Assembly (NCBI GenBank): GCA_041687455.1
Contig: JAWLBY010000009.1
Coordinates: 1-64,000 of the forward strand
Direction: 5' to 3'
Source of the DNA: JAWLBY01 sp041687455
Lineage (GTDB): Bacteria > Pseudomonadota > Gammaproteobacteria > Xanthomonadales > Xanthomonadaceae
DNA: 64,000 bases
Positions 15,803-24,070 of this stretch are shown here, piece by piece (position 1 is the stretch's first letter; each line of letters begins with the position of its first letter). Both the position numbers and the translations under genes were made by a program. The notes beneath the pieces are model-generated. The model was not told where the DNA came from. It was given only the letters and a program-made list of their open reading frames with translations, and did not search any database.

Positions 15803-16909
15803 TCAGCGGTTTTCGACGTTCAGCTCGGTGCGGCGGTTCTTCGCCCGGCCTTCCGGATTGTCGGAGCCGTCCGGATTGGCGTTCGGTGCGATCGGACGCG
15901 ATTCGCCGTAACCGTTCGGACCGGCCAGCCGGCCGGCGTCGATGCCGTTGCCGGTCAGGTAGTCGTAGACCGCGCGCGCGCGACGCTCGGACAACTTCTG
16001 GTTGTAGGCGTCGGTACCGATCGCATCGGTGTGGCCGGCCACCTCGACCTGCAGTTCCGGATACTTCTTCAGGATGCTGATCGCTTCGTTGAGGATCTCG
16101 ACCGCGTCCGGACGCAGCGTCGCCTTGTCGAAGTCGAAATTGACGCCACGCAGGTCGATCGTCAGTGGCACCGGGCAACCGTCCGGACCGACCGCCTGAC
16201 CCGGCTGCGAATTCGGGCACTTGTCGATGCAGTTGTTGACGCCGTCGTTGTCGTCGTCGAGCTCCGAGCACGGCGTGACGGCCGGCGGCGGCGGCGGCGG
16301 CGGCGGAGCGACTTCCTCGACCACCGGCTGCGGCTTGTCGCCGAGCTTCACGACCAGGCTGACCTGGAGCAGCGTGTCGCCGAACCAGTCGTCACGGGAG
16401 CCCGCGCCGTCGTCGAAGTCACCGCGGTAGGTGACCTCGGTGCGCATGCTGAAGCGGTCGTTGAGGTCGGCCTGCAGGCCGACACCGACCGACGCGAACA
16501 GGTTGGTGCCCTTGCGATCGATCGGCCGACCGCCGGTCGGATCGGAGTACTCATCCTCATGGCGCAGGCCACCGAGGCCAAGCGACACGTACGGCCACCA
16601 GACCCGGTCGGGATTGATCCAGTGGTAGCGGCCGTAGACGCCGGCGCCGTACAGACTCCAGTTCAGATCGCTGCCGATCTTCTCCGGGTTGGTGTGGAAC
16701 AGCTCGAAATCGAACGACCAGTTCGGCGACAGGAACTTGCCTGCACCGAGCTGCAGGCCCCAGCGGTCGTCGACGCGGCGCGAGCCGTCGGCGTCGAGGT
16801 TGTGGATACCGGCGGTGACGTACCAGCGGTCATCGAATTCCTGGGCTGCGGCGACCTGGACCAGGCCGAGGCTGGCCAGCATCGCAGCGCAGAGCATTTT
16901 CTTGTTCAT
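15803..16909 (-). CDS. OmpA-family outer membrane protein with thrombospondin type 3-like calcium repeat
   Basis: 368 residues. A signal peptide ends Val-Ala-Ala-Ala. Residues about 24-195 form an eight-stranded OmpA/OprF-like outer membrane barrel. A Glu-Val-Ala-Pro8 linker and an Asp-Asp-Asp-Asn-Asp-Gly-Val-x-Asn-Cys calcium-binding type-3 repeat with paired Cys follow, then the C-terminal OmpA-like peptidoglycan-binding domain (about 250-365) with Phe-Asp-Phe-Asp-Lys, Gly-His-Thr-Asp-Ala-Ile-Gly-Thr-Asp and Leu-Ser-Glu-Arg-Arg-Ala. It anchors the outer membrane to the peptidoglycan. It is monocistronic, with an AT-rich 5' region (16980-17040) and its own terminator. AAGGAG (minus strand, complement of about 16916-16921) is a strong ribosome-binding site upstream of the ATG. 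Confidence 0.95.
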   Translation of the reverse strand: MNKKMLCAAMLASLGLVQVAAAQEFDDRWYVTAGIHNLDADGSRRVDDRWGLQLGAGKFLSPNWSFDFELFHTNPEKIGSDLNWSLYGAGVYGRYHWINPDRVWWPYVSLGLGGLRHEDEYSDPTGGRPIDRKGTNLFASVGVGLQADLNDRFSMRTEVTYRGDFDDGAGSRDDWFGDTLLQVSLVVKLGDKPQPVVEEVAPPPPPPPPAVTPCSELDDDNDGVNNCIDKCPNSQPGQAVGPDGCPVPLTIDLRGVNFDFDKATLRPDAVEILNEAISILKKYPELQVEVAGHTDAIGTDAYNQKLSERRARAVYDYLTGNGIDAGRLAGPNGYGESRPIAPNANPDGSDNPEGRAKNRRTELNVENR

Positions 16910-17061
16910 CGTCAGCTCCTTCGGATGGGGACTTCCGGCAGTCGCACCACGCGGTGACGGCCGCCCGGGCGCGAAAGTGCAGGCATGTTAACGCTTTCGT
17001 TAGTGCGGTTTAACAATCTTGCGTGAATATTCTTCACAGCCGGCACGACCGCGGGGCCGGC

Positions 17062-18510
17062 TCAGGGCACGAACAGGTCCATCAGCCGCGGCAGCGGGGT
17101 AGCCTCGAAGCGGGCCGGATCACGGATCAGCCGCAGAATCCGGCGCACCTGATCGGCCGGCAGGTGCTGGCCGATCGCGGCCTCGAACTTGCGCAGCAGC
17201 AGCGAAATGCCCTCGTCGCGGCGCTCGCGGTGACCGATCGGGACGTCGATCGTCACCTTGTCGGTGGCGCTGCCATCGGTGAAGAACACCTGCACCGAAT
17301 TGCCGATGTAACGCTTGTCCGTGTCGAAGTAGTCGCGCGTGAATCGCGGATTCTCGCGAACCACCATCCGCTCGCGCAGCGCATCAATGCGTGGGTCGGC
17401 GGCGACACGGTCGCCGTAGTCGTCGGCGGTCAGGCGGCCGAAGATCAGCGGCACTGCGACCATGTACTGCAGGCAATGATCGCGGTCGGCGTAGTTGGCC
17501 AGCGGCCCGGTCTTGTCGATGATCCGGACGCCGGCCTGCTGCGTCCCGATCTCGATCCGCTCGATCCGGTCCAGTCGATCCACCACCGATGGGTGCAGGC
17601 GGAGCGCGCATTCGACCGCGGTCTGGGCATGGAACTCGGCCGGATGGCTGATCTTGAACAGCACGTTCTCGATCACGTAGCTGCCGAACGGACGCTCGAA
17701 GCGGAACTCGTTGCCGCCGAACGCGACATCGTAGAACCCCCAGGTGCCTGCGCTCAGCGCGCTCGGATAGCCGACCTCGCCGTTGATCGCATTCAGCGCG
17801 TGGATGACGGCGCGACGGCAGGCATCGCCGGCGGCCCAGCTCTTGCGCGGACCGGTGTTCGGCGCGTGGCGGTAGGTACGCAGCGCGCCGTTGTCGATCC
17901 ACGAGTGCGACAGCGCGTCGATGATCTGCTGCTTGCCGCCGCCGAGCATGCGCGTGGCGACCGCGGTCGAGGCGAGTCGAACCAGGATCACATGGTCGAG
18001 GCCGACCCGGTTGAAACTGTTCTGCAGCGCGTAGACGCCCTGGATCTCGTGCGCCTTGATCGCGTACGCCAGCACATCGCGGACCGTCAACGAGTGGCCG
18101 CCGTCGCGCTCGCTGCTGCGCGAGACATGGTCGGCCACCGCGAGGATGGCGCCGAGGTTGTCCGACGGATGGCCCCACTCGGCAGCCAGCCAGGTGTCGT
18201 TGAAATCGAGCCAGCGGATCTGCACGCCGATGTTGTAGGCCGCCTGCGCCGGATCGAGCTCCCACCCGGTGCCCGGCACGCGCGCGCCGCCCGGCAGGGT
18301 CGCGCCCGGCACCAGCGGGCCGAGATGCCTGACGCATTCCGGGAAGCTCATCGCCAGCATCGCGCAAGCAAGCGAATCGAGCAGCATGTGGCGCGCGGTG
18401 GTGAACGCCTGCGGCGACTCGATCGGGTAGTCGACAACGTAGTCGGCGATGTCGACCATCGGCTGGTCGGGCGCCGGGCGCGCGGCGGAACGGGGGTCGG
18501 CGTGGCTCAT
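17062..18510 (-). CDS. prpD: 2-methylcitrate dehydratase
   Basis: 482 residues, the same length as E. coli PrpD (483), and nearly colinear with it: Val-Asp-Ile-Ala-Asp-Tyr-Val near the start, Arg-Trp-Leu-Asp-Phe-Asn-Asp-Thr-Trp-Leu-Ala-Ala-Glu-Trp-Gly-His-Pro-Ser-Asp-Asn (about 110-130), Ala-His-Glu-Ile-Gln-Gly, Thr-Tyr-Arg-His-Ala-Pro-Asn-Thr-Gly and Asp-Arg-Asp-His-Cys-x-Gln-Tyr-Met-Val-Ala. ATG 18510 fits the E. coli N-terminus; the open frame continues upstream but is not conserved. It dehydrates 2-methylcitrate to 2-methylaconitate in propionyl-CoA degradation. The usual partners prpB, prpC and acnD are not nearby, so it is an orphan in this window. It is divergent from fadH. Confidence 0.96.
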   Translation of the reverse strand: MSHADPRSAARPAPDQPMVDIADYVVDYPIESPQAFTTARHMLLDSLACAMLAMSFPECVRHLGPLVPGATLPGGARVPGTGWELDPAQAAYNIGVQIRWLDFNDTWLAAEWGHPSDNLGAILAVADHVSRSSERDGGHSLTVRDVLAYAIKAHEIQGVYALQNSFNRVGLDHVILVRLASTAVATRMLGGGKQQIIDALSHSWIDNGALRTYRHAPNTGPRKSWAAGDACRRAVIHALNAINGEVGYPSALSAGTWGFYDVAFGGNEFRFERPFGSYVIENVLFKISHPAEFHAQTAVECALRLHPSVVDRLDRIERIEIGTQQAGVRIIDKTGPLANYADRDHCLQYMVAVPLIFGRLTADDYGDRVAADPRIDALRERMVVRENPRFTRDYFDTDKRYIGNSVQVFFTDGSATDKVTIDVPIGHRERRDEGISLLLRKFEAAIGQHLPADQVRRILRLIRDPARFEATPLPRLMDLFVP

Positions 18511-18805
18511 CGCGATCGTCTGCCTTGCGCTGGAGCTGCTGCATTGTGACAGGCGGCCGCCTGCCAGCCCCTGTAGCAAGGCCGTCCGCCGCGGCAACCG
18601 GTCCCCTGCGGGAGCGGATGCAGCGGTTTCGGCAGCATCAGCCGCGATCTTTTCGCTTCCGTCGCTGGCCAATACGATCAGGACAGTTTGCTCCCGACGC
18701 CGTGCACCGCTCGGGGCCAGATGCGACGATCGTCCGGCTTGCCGGCGGGACCGTTTCCCGGCACCGTAGCGCCACCGTACGGACCCGTATCGCGAGCCAC
18801 CTCCG
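18511..18805. other. Divergent intergenic region between prpD and fadH
   Basis: 295 bases. It holds a decayed REP-like stretch (about 18590-18645, with CTGCGGGAGCGG and a following GCAGCATCAGCCGCGATC) and, toward fadH, AT-richer bases around 18670-18695 that could hold promoter elements. I see no convincing gene, riboswitch or clean operator palindrome. Confidence 0.5.
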
Positions 18806-20824
18806 ATGAGCACGCCCTACCCGCACCTGCTGTCGCCGCTCGACCTCGGTTTCACGACACTGCCGAACCGGGTGCTGATGGGTTCGATGCACACCGGCCT
18901 CGAGGATCGCGCGGCCGATTTCCCGAAGCTCGCCGCATTCTTCGCCGAACGCGCCCGCGGCGGGGTCGGGCTGATCGTCACCGGCGGCATCGCGCCGAAC
19001 ATCGTCGGCTGGCTGAAGCCGTTCGGCGGCAAGCTGTCCTGGCCCTGGGAAGTGCGCCGACATCGGCTGGTCACCGAAGCCGTGCATGCCGAAGGCGGCA
19101 GGATCTGCATGCAGATCCTGCATGCCGGCCGCTACGCCTACCATCCGCTGTCAGTCGCGCCGTCGGCGATCAAGGCGCCGATCAACCCGTTCAAGCCGCG
19201 CGAACTTTCGGCGCGCGGCATCGAGAAACAGATCCGCGACTTCGTCCGCTGCGCGCAACTGGCTCGCGAAGCCGGCTACGACGGCGTCGAGGTGATGGGC
19301 TCGGAAGGCTACCTGATCAACGAGTTCCTGGCGCCGCGGACCAACCACCGCGATGACGCCTGGGGCGGCGACCGCGAGCGACGGATGCGTTTCCCGGTCG
19401 AGATCGTGCGCCGCACCCGCGAAGCGGTCGGCCGCGACTTCATCATCGTGTTCCGGCTGTCGATGCTGGAGCTGGTCGAAGGCGGCTCGAGCTGGGACGA
19501 CATCGTCGCCACCGCACAAGCGATCGAGGCGGCCGGCGCGACGATCATCAACACCGGCATCGGCTGGCACGAGGCGCGCGTGCCGACCATCGCGACCTCG
19601 GTGCCGCGCGCGGCGTTCGCGGGCGTGACCGGCAAGCTGAAGCCGCACGTCGGCATTCCGGTCGTTGCGGTAAACCGGATCAACATGCCCGACGTTGCCG
19701 AGCGGATCATCGCCGATGGCCAGGCCGACATGGTGTCGATGGCGCGGCCGCTGCTGGCCGATCCGGACTGGGTCGCCAAGGCCCATGGCGGCCGCAGCGA
19801 CGAGATCAACACCTGCATCGCCTGCAACCAGGCCTGCCTCGACCATGTGTTCCAGAACCGGCGCGCCAGTTGCCTGGTCAACCCGCGCGCCTGCGCCGAG
19901 ACCGAACTGGTCTACAGCAGGACATCGGCGCCGAAACGGGTCGCAGTGGTCGGCGCCGGACCGGCGGGGCTGGCGGCGGCGACGGTCGCCGCCGAACGCG
20001 GCCACCAGGTCACGCTGTTCGATCAGGCCGGCGAGATCGGCGGCCAGTTCAACTACGCCAAGAAGATTCCCGGCAAGGAAGAGTTCCACGAGACGTTGCG
20101 CTATTTCCGCCGCAAGCTCGAACTGACCGGCGTCGGCATGCGCCTCGGCACGCGTGCCGACGTCGCCACGTTGCGCGGCTACGACAGCGTGCTGCTCGCC
20201 ACCGGCGTGACGCCACGCACGCCGCCGATCCCGGGCATCGAGCATCCGAAGGTCTGTTCGTACATCGACATCCTGAGCGGCCGCCGCCGTGCTGGCCGTC
20301 GCGTGGCGCTGATCGGCGCCGGTGGCATCGGCTTCGACGTCGCCGAGTTCCTCGTCCACGAAGGCCATTCACCGACGCTCGATCCGCCGCGCTGGCGCGC
20401 CGAATGGGGCGTCGACGAAACATACGAAGGCCCCGGCGGCCTGCGCGCGCCGCAGCAGGACGCACCGCCGCGCGAAGTCTGGCTGCTGCAGCGCACCGAA
20501 GGCCGGCCAGGCGCCAGACTCGGCAAGACCACCGGCTGGATCCATCGCGCCAGCCTGAAGCACCAGCAGGTGCGGATGCTCGGCGGCGTCAGCTACGAGC
20601 GGATCGACGACACCGGCCTGCACGTCACCATCGACGGCCAGCCACAACTGATCGAGGTAGACGACATCGTCATCTGTGCCGGCCAGGATCCGCTGCGCGA
20701 ACTGGCCGAGCCGCTGCGCGCGGCGGGCGTCGAGCCGGTGCTGATCGGCGGTGCGGACGTCGCCGCCGAGCTGGATGCCAAGCAGGCGATTGCGCAGGGG
20801 AGTCGGGTGGCGGCCGAACTGTAG
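18806..20824 (+). CDS. fadH: NADPH-dependent 2,4-dienoyl-CoA reductase
   Basis: 672 residues, as in E. coli FadH (about 672). Reduces 2,4-dienoyl-CoA intermediates during beta-oxidation of unsaturated fatty acids. An N-terminal old-yellow-enzyme TIM barrel (about 1-330; Leu-Pro-Asn-Arg, Gln-Ile-Leu-His-Ala-Gly-Arg-Tyr-Ala, Glu-Val-Met-Gly-Ser-Glu-Gly-Tyr-Leu) is followed by a 4Fe-4S cluster (Cys-Ile-Ala-Cys-Asn-Gln-Ala-Cys, then Cys-Leu-Val-Asn-Pro) and FAD and NADPH Rossmann domains (Val-Gly-Ala-Gly-Pro-Ala-Gly-Leu; Ile-Gly-Ala-Gly-Gly-Ile-Gly-Phe). All four cofactor sites are intact. Divergent from prpD; both serve fatty-acid or propionate breakdown. Confidence 0.96.
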   Translation: MSTPYPHLLSPLDLGFTTLPNRVLMGSMHTGLEDRAADFPKLAAFFAERARGGVGLIVTGGIAPNIVGWLKPFGGKLSWPWEVRRHRLVTEAVHAEGGRICMQILHAGRYAYHPLSVAPSAIKAPINPFKPRELSARGIEKQIRDFVRCAQLAREAGYDGVEVMGSEGYLINEFLAPRTNHRDDAWGGDRERRMRFPVEIVRRTREAVGRDFIIVFRLSMLELVEGGSSWDDIVATAQAIEAAGATIINTGIGWHEARVPTIATSVPRAAFAGVTGKLKPHVGIPVVAVNRINMPDVAERIIADGQADMVSMARPLLADPDWVAKAHGGRSDEINTCIACNQACLDHVFQNRRASCLVNPRACAETELVYSRTSAPKRVAVVGAGPAGLAAATVAAERGHQVTLFDQAGEIGGQFNYAKKIPGKEEFHETLRYFRRKLELTGVGMRLGTRADVATLRGYDSVLLATGVTPRTPPIPGIEHPKVCSYIDILSGRRRAGRRVALIGAGGIGFDVAEFLVHEGHSPTLDPPRWRAEWGVDETYEGPGGLRAPQQDAPPREVWLLQRTEGRPGARLGKTTGWIHRASLKHQQVRMLGGVSYERIDDTGLHVTIDGQPQLIEVDDIVICAGQDPLRELAEPLRAAGVEPVLIGGADVAAELDAKQAIAQGSRVAAEL

Positions 20825-20893
20825 CGGCCGAGCGACGCCGCTCACGAAGGGTTCTGCTATCGTACGCCGCCGCGTTTCAGTTGCCGGTCGTCC

Positions 20894-21949
20894 ATGCGCG
20901 CCCTATCCCCTGCCGTCATCGATGTCAGCGCCGATCTGGCTGCGCAGTTTTCCCGCGGCGAGCCGTTTCGGCATCTGGTCATCGACGATTTTCTGCAGCC
21001 GGCATTCGCGCGCCGCCTGCTCGATGAGTTCCCGCAGTTCGAGCGCGGCAATGCGCGCAACGAGCACGGCGAACTCGGCGGCAAATCGGTGGTCGAGCAG
21101 ATCCGTGCGCTCGGGCCCGCCTTCGCCGATGTCGATACGCTGATCCAGTCTTCCGACTTCCTCGACTGGTTGTCGCGGGTGACCGCCATCCCGGGCCTGC
21201 TCTACGACCGCCACTACTTCGGCGGCGGCACCCATGAGAACCGGCACGGCCAGGAGCTCGATCCGCACGTCGATTTCAATCGCCATCCCGAGAACGGCTG
21301 GCATCGCCGGCTCAACCTGATCGTCTACCTGAACCCGGAATGGCACGACGACTGGGGCGGTTCGCTGGAACTGCACAGCGGCCCGCGCGCCGACGACAAC
21401 CGGATCAAGCTGGTCACGCCGTTGTTCAATCGCTGCGTGATCTTCGAAACGACCGAAACGAGCTGGCACGGCTTCAGCCGGATCGATCTGCCGGATGACC
21501 GGCGGATGCTGAGTCGCCGCTCGCTGGCACTCTATTTCTACACGCGCGAGCGCCCGGCCGAGGAGTTGGGGCCGAACCACTCGACGATCTACGTCGACCG
21601 GCCACTGCCTGCTCGCTTCGCACCCGGCCATGTCCTCAGCGACAGTGACGTGGATGAACTGCGGGTGCTGTTGAAGCGCCGCGACATGCACAACGAGCGC
21701 CTGTACGAGGAAGTGATGCGTTTGCAGGCGACGATCGACCAGGCGCGGGCGCTGGGCGACGCCGGTCCGGTACAACTGTTCATCCACGGGGTCTGCGTGC
21801 TGCTGCAGACGGCGCGCCGACAGCGCCGCATGCCGGATCGGCCGGCAATCAAGCAGGCGATGACGCCGTTCGTCAATGCGTTGCCGGTCCGTCTCCGCAG
21901 CCTCTTGCGCACCATCTGGCGACGCTGGATTGCGGCCCCCGCCCGCTGA
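20894..21949 (+). CDS. 2-oxoglutarate/Fe(II)-dependent oxygenase (prolyl 4-hydroxylase-like)
   Basis: 351 residues. The double-stranded beta-helix core carries the iron triad His125-x-Asp127 (in Asp-Pro-His-Val-Asp-Phe-Asn) and His192 (Ser-Trp-His-Gly-Phe), with Arg208/209 in Ser-Arg-Arg-Ser-Leu-Ala as the likely 2-oxoglutarate ligand. Tyr-Leu-Asn-Pro-x-Trp-x-x-x-Trp-Gly-Gly-x-Leu is the typical core strand pair of prolyl-hydroxylase-type enzymes. The C-terminal 110 residues are helical and unrecognised. No signal peptide, so it is cytoplasmic. Such enzymes are often encoded within surface-polysaccharide loci; here it precedes an envelope-glycan group. Substrate unknown. Confidence 0.9.
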   Translation: MRALSPAVIDVSADLAAQFSRGEPFRHLVIDDFLQPAFARRLLDEFPQFERGNARNEHGELGGKSVVEQIRALGPAFADVDTLIQSSDFLDWLSRVTAIPGLLYDRHYFGGGTHENRHGQELDPHVDFNRHPENGWHRRLNLIVYLNPEWHDDWGGSLELHSGPRADDNRIKLVTPLFNRCVIFETTETSWHGFSRIDLPDDRRMLSRRSLALYFYTRERPAEELGPNHSTIYVDRPLPARFAPGHVLSDSDVDELRVLLKRRDMHNERLYEEVMRLQATIDQARALGDAGPVQLFIHGVCVLLQTARRQRRMPDRPAIKQAMTPFVNALPVRLRSLLRTIWRRWIAAPAR

Positions 21950-22008
21950 CACACCGGCACCGGTGGCCGAGCACGATCCGGCCGGTGCCTACCGATGATG
22001 GTTGCGCC

Positions 22009-24018
22009 ATGAAACGACTGCTTCGTCCGCTGCATCTGTTCGCACTGATCGTGCTGGCCATCGCGGCGACTCTGTGGTGGCGCGTCGATCACGGTAGGAC
22101 CGTGCATTCGCCGGTTGCGCGCGGCGATGCCGAATACGTACGTGCCGCCCACTGGTTCGGCAGCGGCTGGGCAGTCAATTTCTGGAGCACCCGGCTGGAA
22201 GCGCGTGCACACGACGACTTCAGGCGGATCCGCGAGGACGGCTTCAACACCATCGTTCTGCTGGTGCCATGGCCCGGCTTTGCGCCGGACCCGCGCGATG
22301 GCAGTCTCGATCCGCAGCGCCGCGAACGTCTGCTGGCATTGATCCGACTCGCCGCCGAGCACGATCTCGACGTCGTGCTGCGGACCTCGTACGCATGGGA
22401 TGCGTTGGCCGATGACTCGGCGCAACGACTGACCCGGCTATGGGTCGACCCGGCGTACTACCGGGGCTGGCTCGGCTACCTCGACAGCGTCTGGCAGGCG
22501 GTCGCCGACGAACCGAATGTGCGCTTCGGCTTCTTCTCCTGGGAAGACCTGTGGGCAGTGATGAGCTTCGCCGAGGCGGGCGAATCCGAGCGACGGCAGG
22601 CGGCCGGCGACAGTGGCTACCGGCAATGGCTGATCGATAGCGGCCATGAGCTGGCCGATCTCGGTCGACTGTACCGGCGCGAGTTCAGCAACTGGGATCA
22701 GGTCTACGTGCCGGGTCGACGTGAACCGGCGTTCAAGCTGTTCCTGCAGTTTGTCGATGACGCCTGGATCGAGCGCTTCTTCGTTCCGGCGCAGCGGCGC
22801 TTTCCGAAGCTGTCGATGGAGATCCGGGTCGATTCCGATCCGGTCTGGGACGGCGACCGCCTGCTCGAATGGCACAGCCACGAGTCGGCCTGGGATCTGC
22901 CCGGTGCGGCGTGGACGACGATCTACTGGTCACCAGCGATGGGTGGTGAAAACCGCGGCGAGCAACTGGAACCGGAAAAAGCTGCAGAACGTCTGCGCTG
23001 GATGCTCGATCGCGTCCGCAGCAACACCGGTGCACGACAGATATTTGTCGGCCAGTTCCTGGCCGAGGACTACACGCCCGGATTCGAAGACAACGGCCGC
23101 ATTCCACGCGATCAGGTCGGACGGTTCCTGCGCTTGGCACATGCGCCGTTGCACGACTTCGCAGGTGGCTATGGCCTGTGGACCTGGACCGATTATCGGC
23201 ATGACGCGATCGCAAACCCCGAGTTCGGCGCTGACCTCGCCGGCTGGACCGGGTCGCCGGGCGGGACGGTGGACGCTCTCGGTGTGCAGCTCCCCGCGGG
23301 TGGCTCGCTGCGGCGCTTGCTGACCGTCCACGACTATCACACGCCCGGTGGCCCGCAACGTGCCGAGCTGTGCGTTGACGGCCGCTCGCTGGACCAGGAC
23401 GCGGCTTCGATTGCCGTGAGCGATGTCGATACGAATCGTGCGCTGGGCCGGATCGTGCTGACGCCCGAGCGGAATCGCCACTGCCTCACGTTTGCCGTCG
23501 CGCCGGCGCTGCACCTGCAACTGGAAGCGAGCGGTCCCGTGCACCTGCATCGGGTCGACAGCGCGGGCTTCGTCCAGCCGACCGGCATGCGCGATGTCGA
23601 TGGCCGCCTGAAACCGATCGGCACCGACTATCGGTGGTTGAACGCGAATCTGCAGAAAGCGCCGTCATTGCAGCACCCGCGCTACGACGATGGCTGGATG
23701 GGACGCAGCATGACGCTCCGGATCGAAGGCACCAGCACGGCACGACGGCTTCACCTGCGCACGCATCTGCCGGAGCAGTGGCCGAAACAACCGCGCCTCA
23801 GCATCCAGGTCGATGGCGCGCTGATCGGCCATGTCGACTGCCGCAGCGGTGGCGACTACACGCTCGACCTGCCGGCCGCCGTGAGCCGCGGCGCGGCTGG
23901 CGGCTTCGAAGTGCAGATCGACAGTTCCGCCGTCCATCAAGTCGAGGGCGACCAGCGAGCGCTCGGCTGCGTGATCGCCGAACTTGCCGTCGAACCATCG
24001 AACGAACCGGCAGATTGA
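22009..24018 (+). CDS. Membrane-anchored TIM-barrel glycoside-hydrolase-like protein
   Basis: 669 residues from ATG 22009. A Lys/Arg-flanked hydrophobic helix at 6-24 is an uncleaved anchor or signal peptide, placing the protein outside the cytoplasmic membrane. Residues about 45-400 look like a GH-A-type (beta/alpha)8 barrel: an early Phe-Trp-Ser segment, Ile-Arg-Glu-Asp-Gly-Phe-Asn-Thr-Ile-Val-Leu, then Phe-Phe-Ser-Trp-Glu-Asp, whose Glu is a candidate acid/base, and a second acidic strand at His-Glu-Ser-Ala-Trp-Asp. Residues about 405-669 look like two beta-sandwich carbohydrate-binding-type modules. I cannot assign a GH family or confirm the nucleophile. It is convergent with, and 53 bases from, the OpgB-like gene, which suggests a role on periplasmic or surface glycans. 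Confidence 0.65.
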   Translation: MKRLLRPLHLFALIVLAIAATLWWRVDHGRTVHSPVARGDAEYVRAAHWFGSGWAVNFWSTRLEARAHDDFRRIREDGFNTIVLLVPWPGFAPDPRDGSLDPQRRERLLALIRLAAEHDLDVVLRTSYAWDALADDSAQRLTRLWVDPAYYRGWLGYLDSVWQAVADEPNVRFGFFSWEDLWAVMSFAEAGESERRQAAGDSGYRQWLIDSGHELADLGRLYRREFSNWDQVYVPGRREPAFKLFLQFVDDAWIERFFVPAQRRFPKLSMEIRVDSDPVWDGDRLLEWHSHESAWDLPGAAWTTIYWSPAMGGENRGEQLEPEKAAERLRWMLDRVRSNTGARQIFVGQFLAEDYTPGFEDNGRIPRDQVGRFLRLAHAPLHDFAGGYGLWTWTDYRHDAIANPEFGADLAGWTGSPGGTVDALGVQLPAGGSLRRLLTVHDYHTPGGPQRAELCVDGRSLDQDAASIAVSDVDTNRALGRIVLTPERNRHCLTFAVAPALHLQLEASGPVHLHRVDSAGFVQPTGMRDVDGRLKPIGTDYRWLNANLQKAPSLQHPRYDDGWMGRSMTLRIEGTSTARRLHLRTHLPEQWPKQPRLSIQVDGALIGHVDCRSGGDYTLDLPAAVSRGAAGGFEVQIDSSAVHQVEGDQRALGCVIAELAVEPSNEPAD

Positions 24019-24070
24019 GCGGCGCGACGCGCGGCGACCGACGCCGCGGTCTCCGCACCCGGGTCGACCG

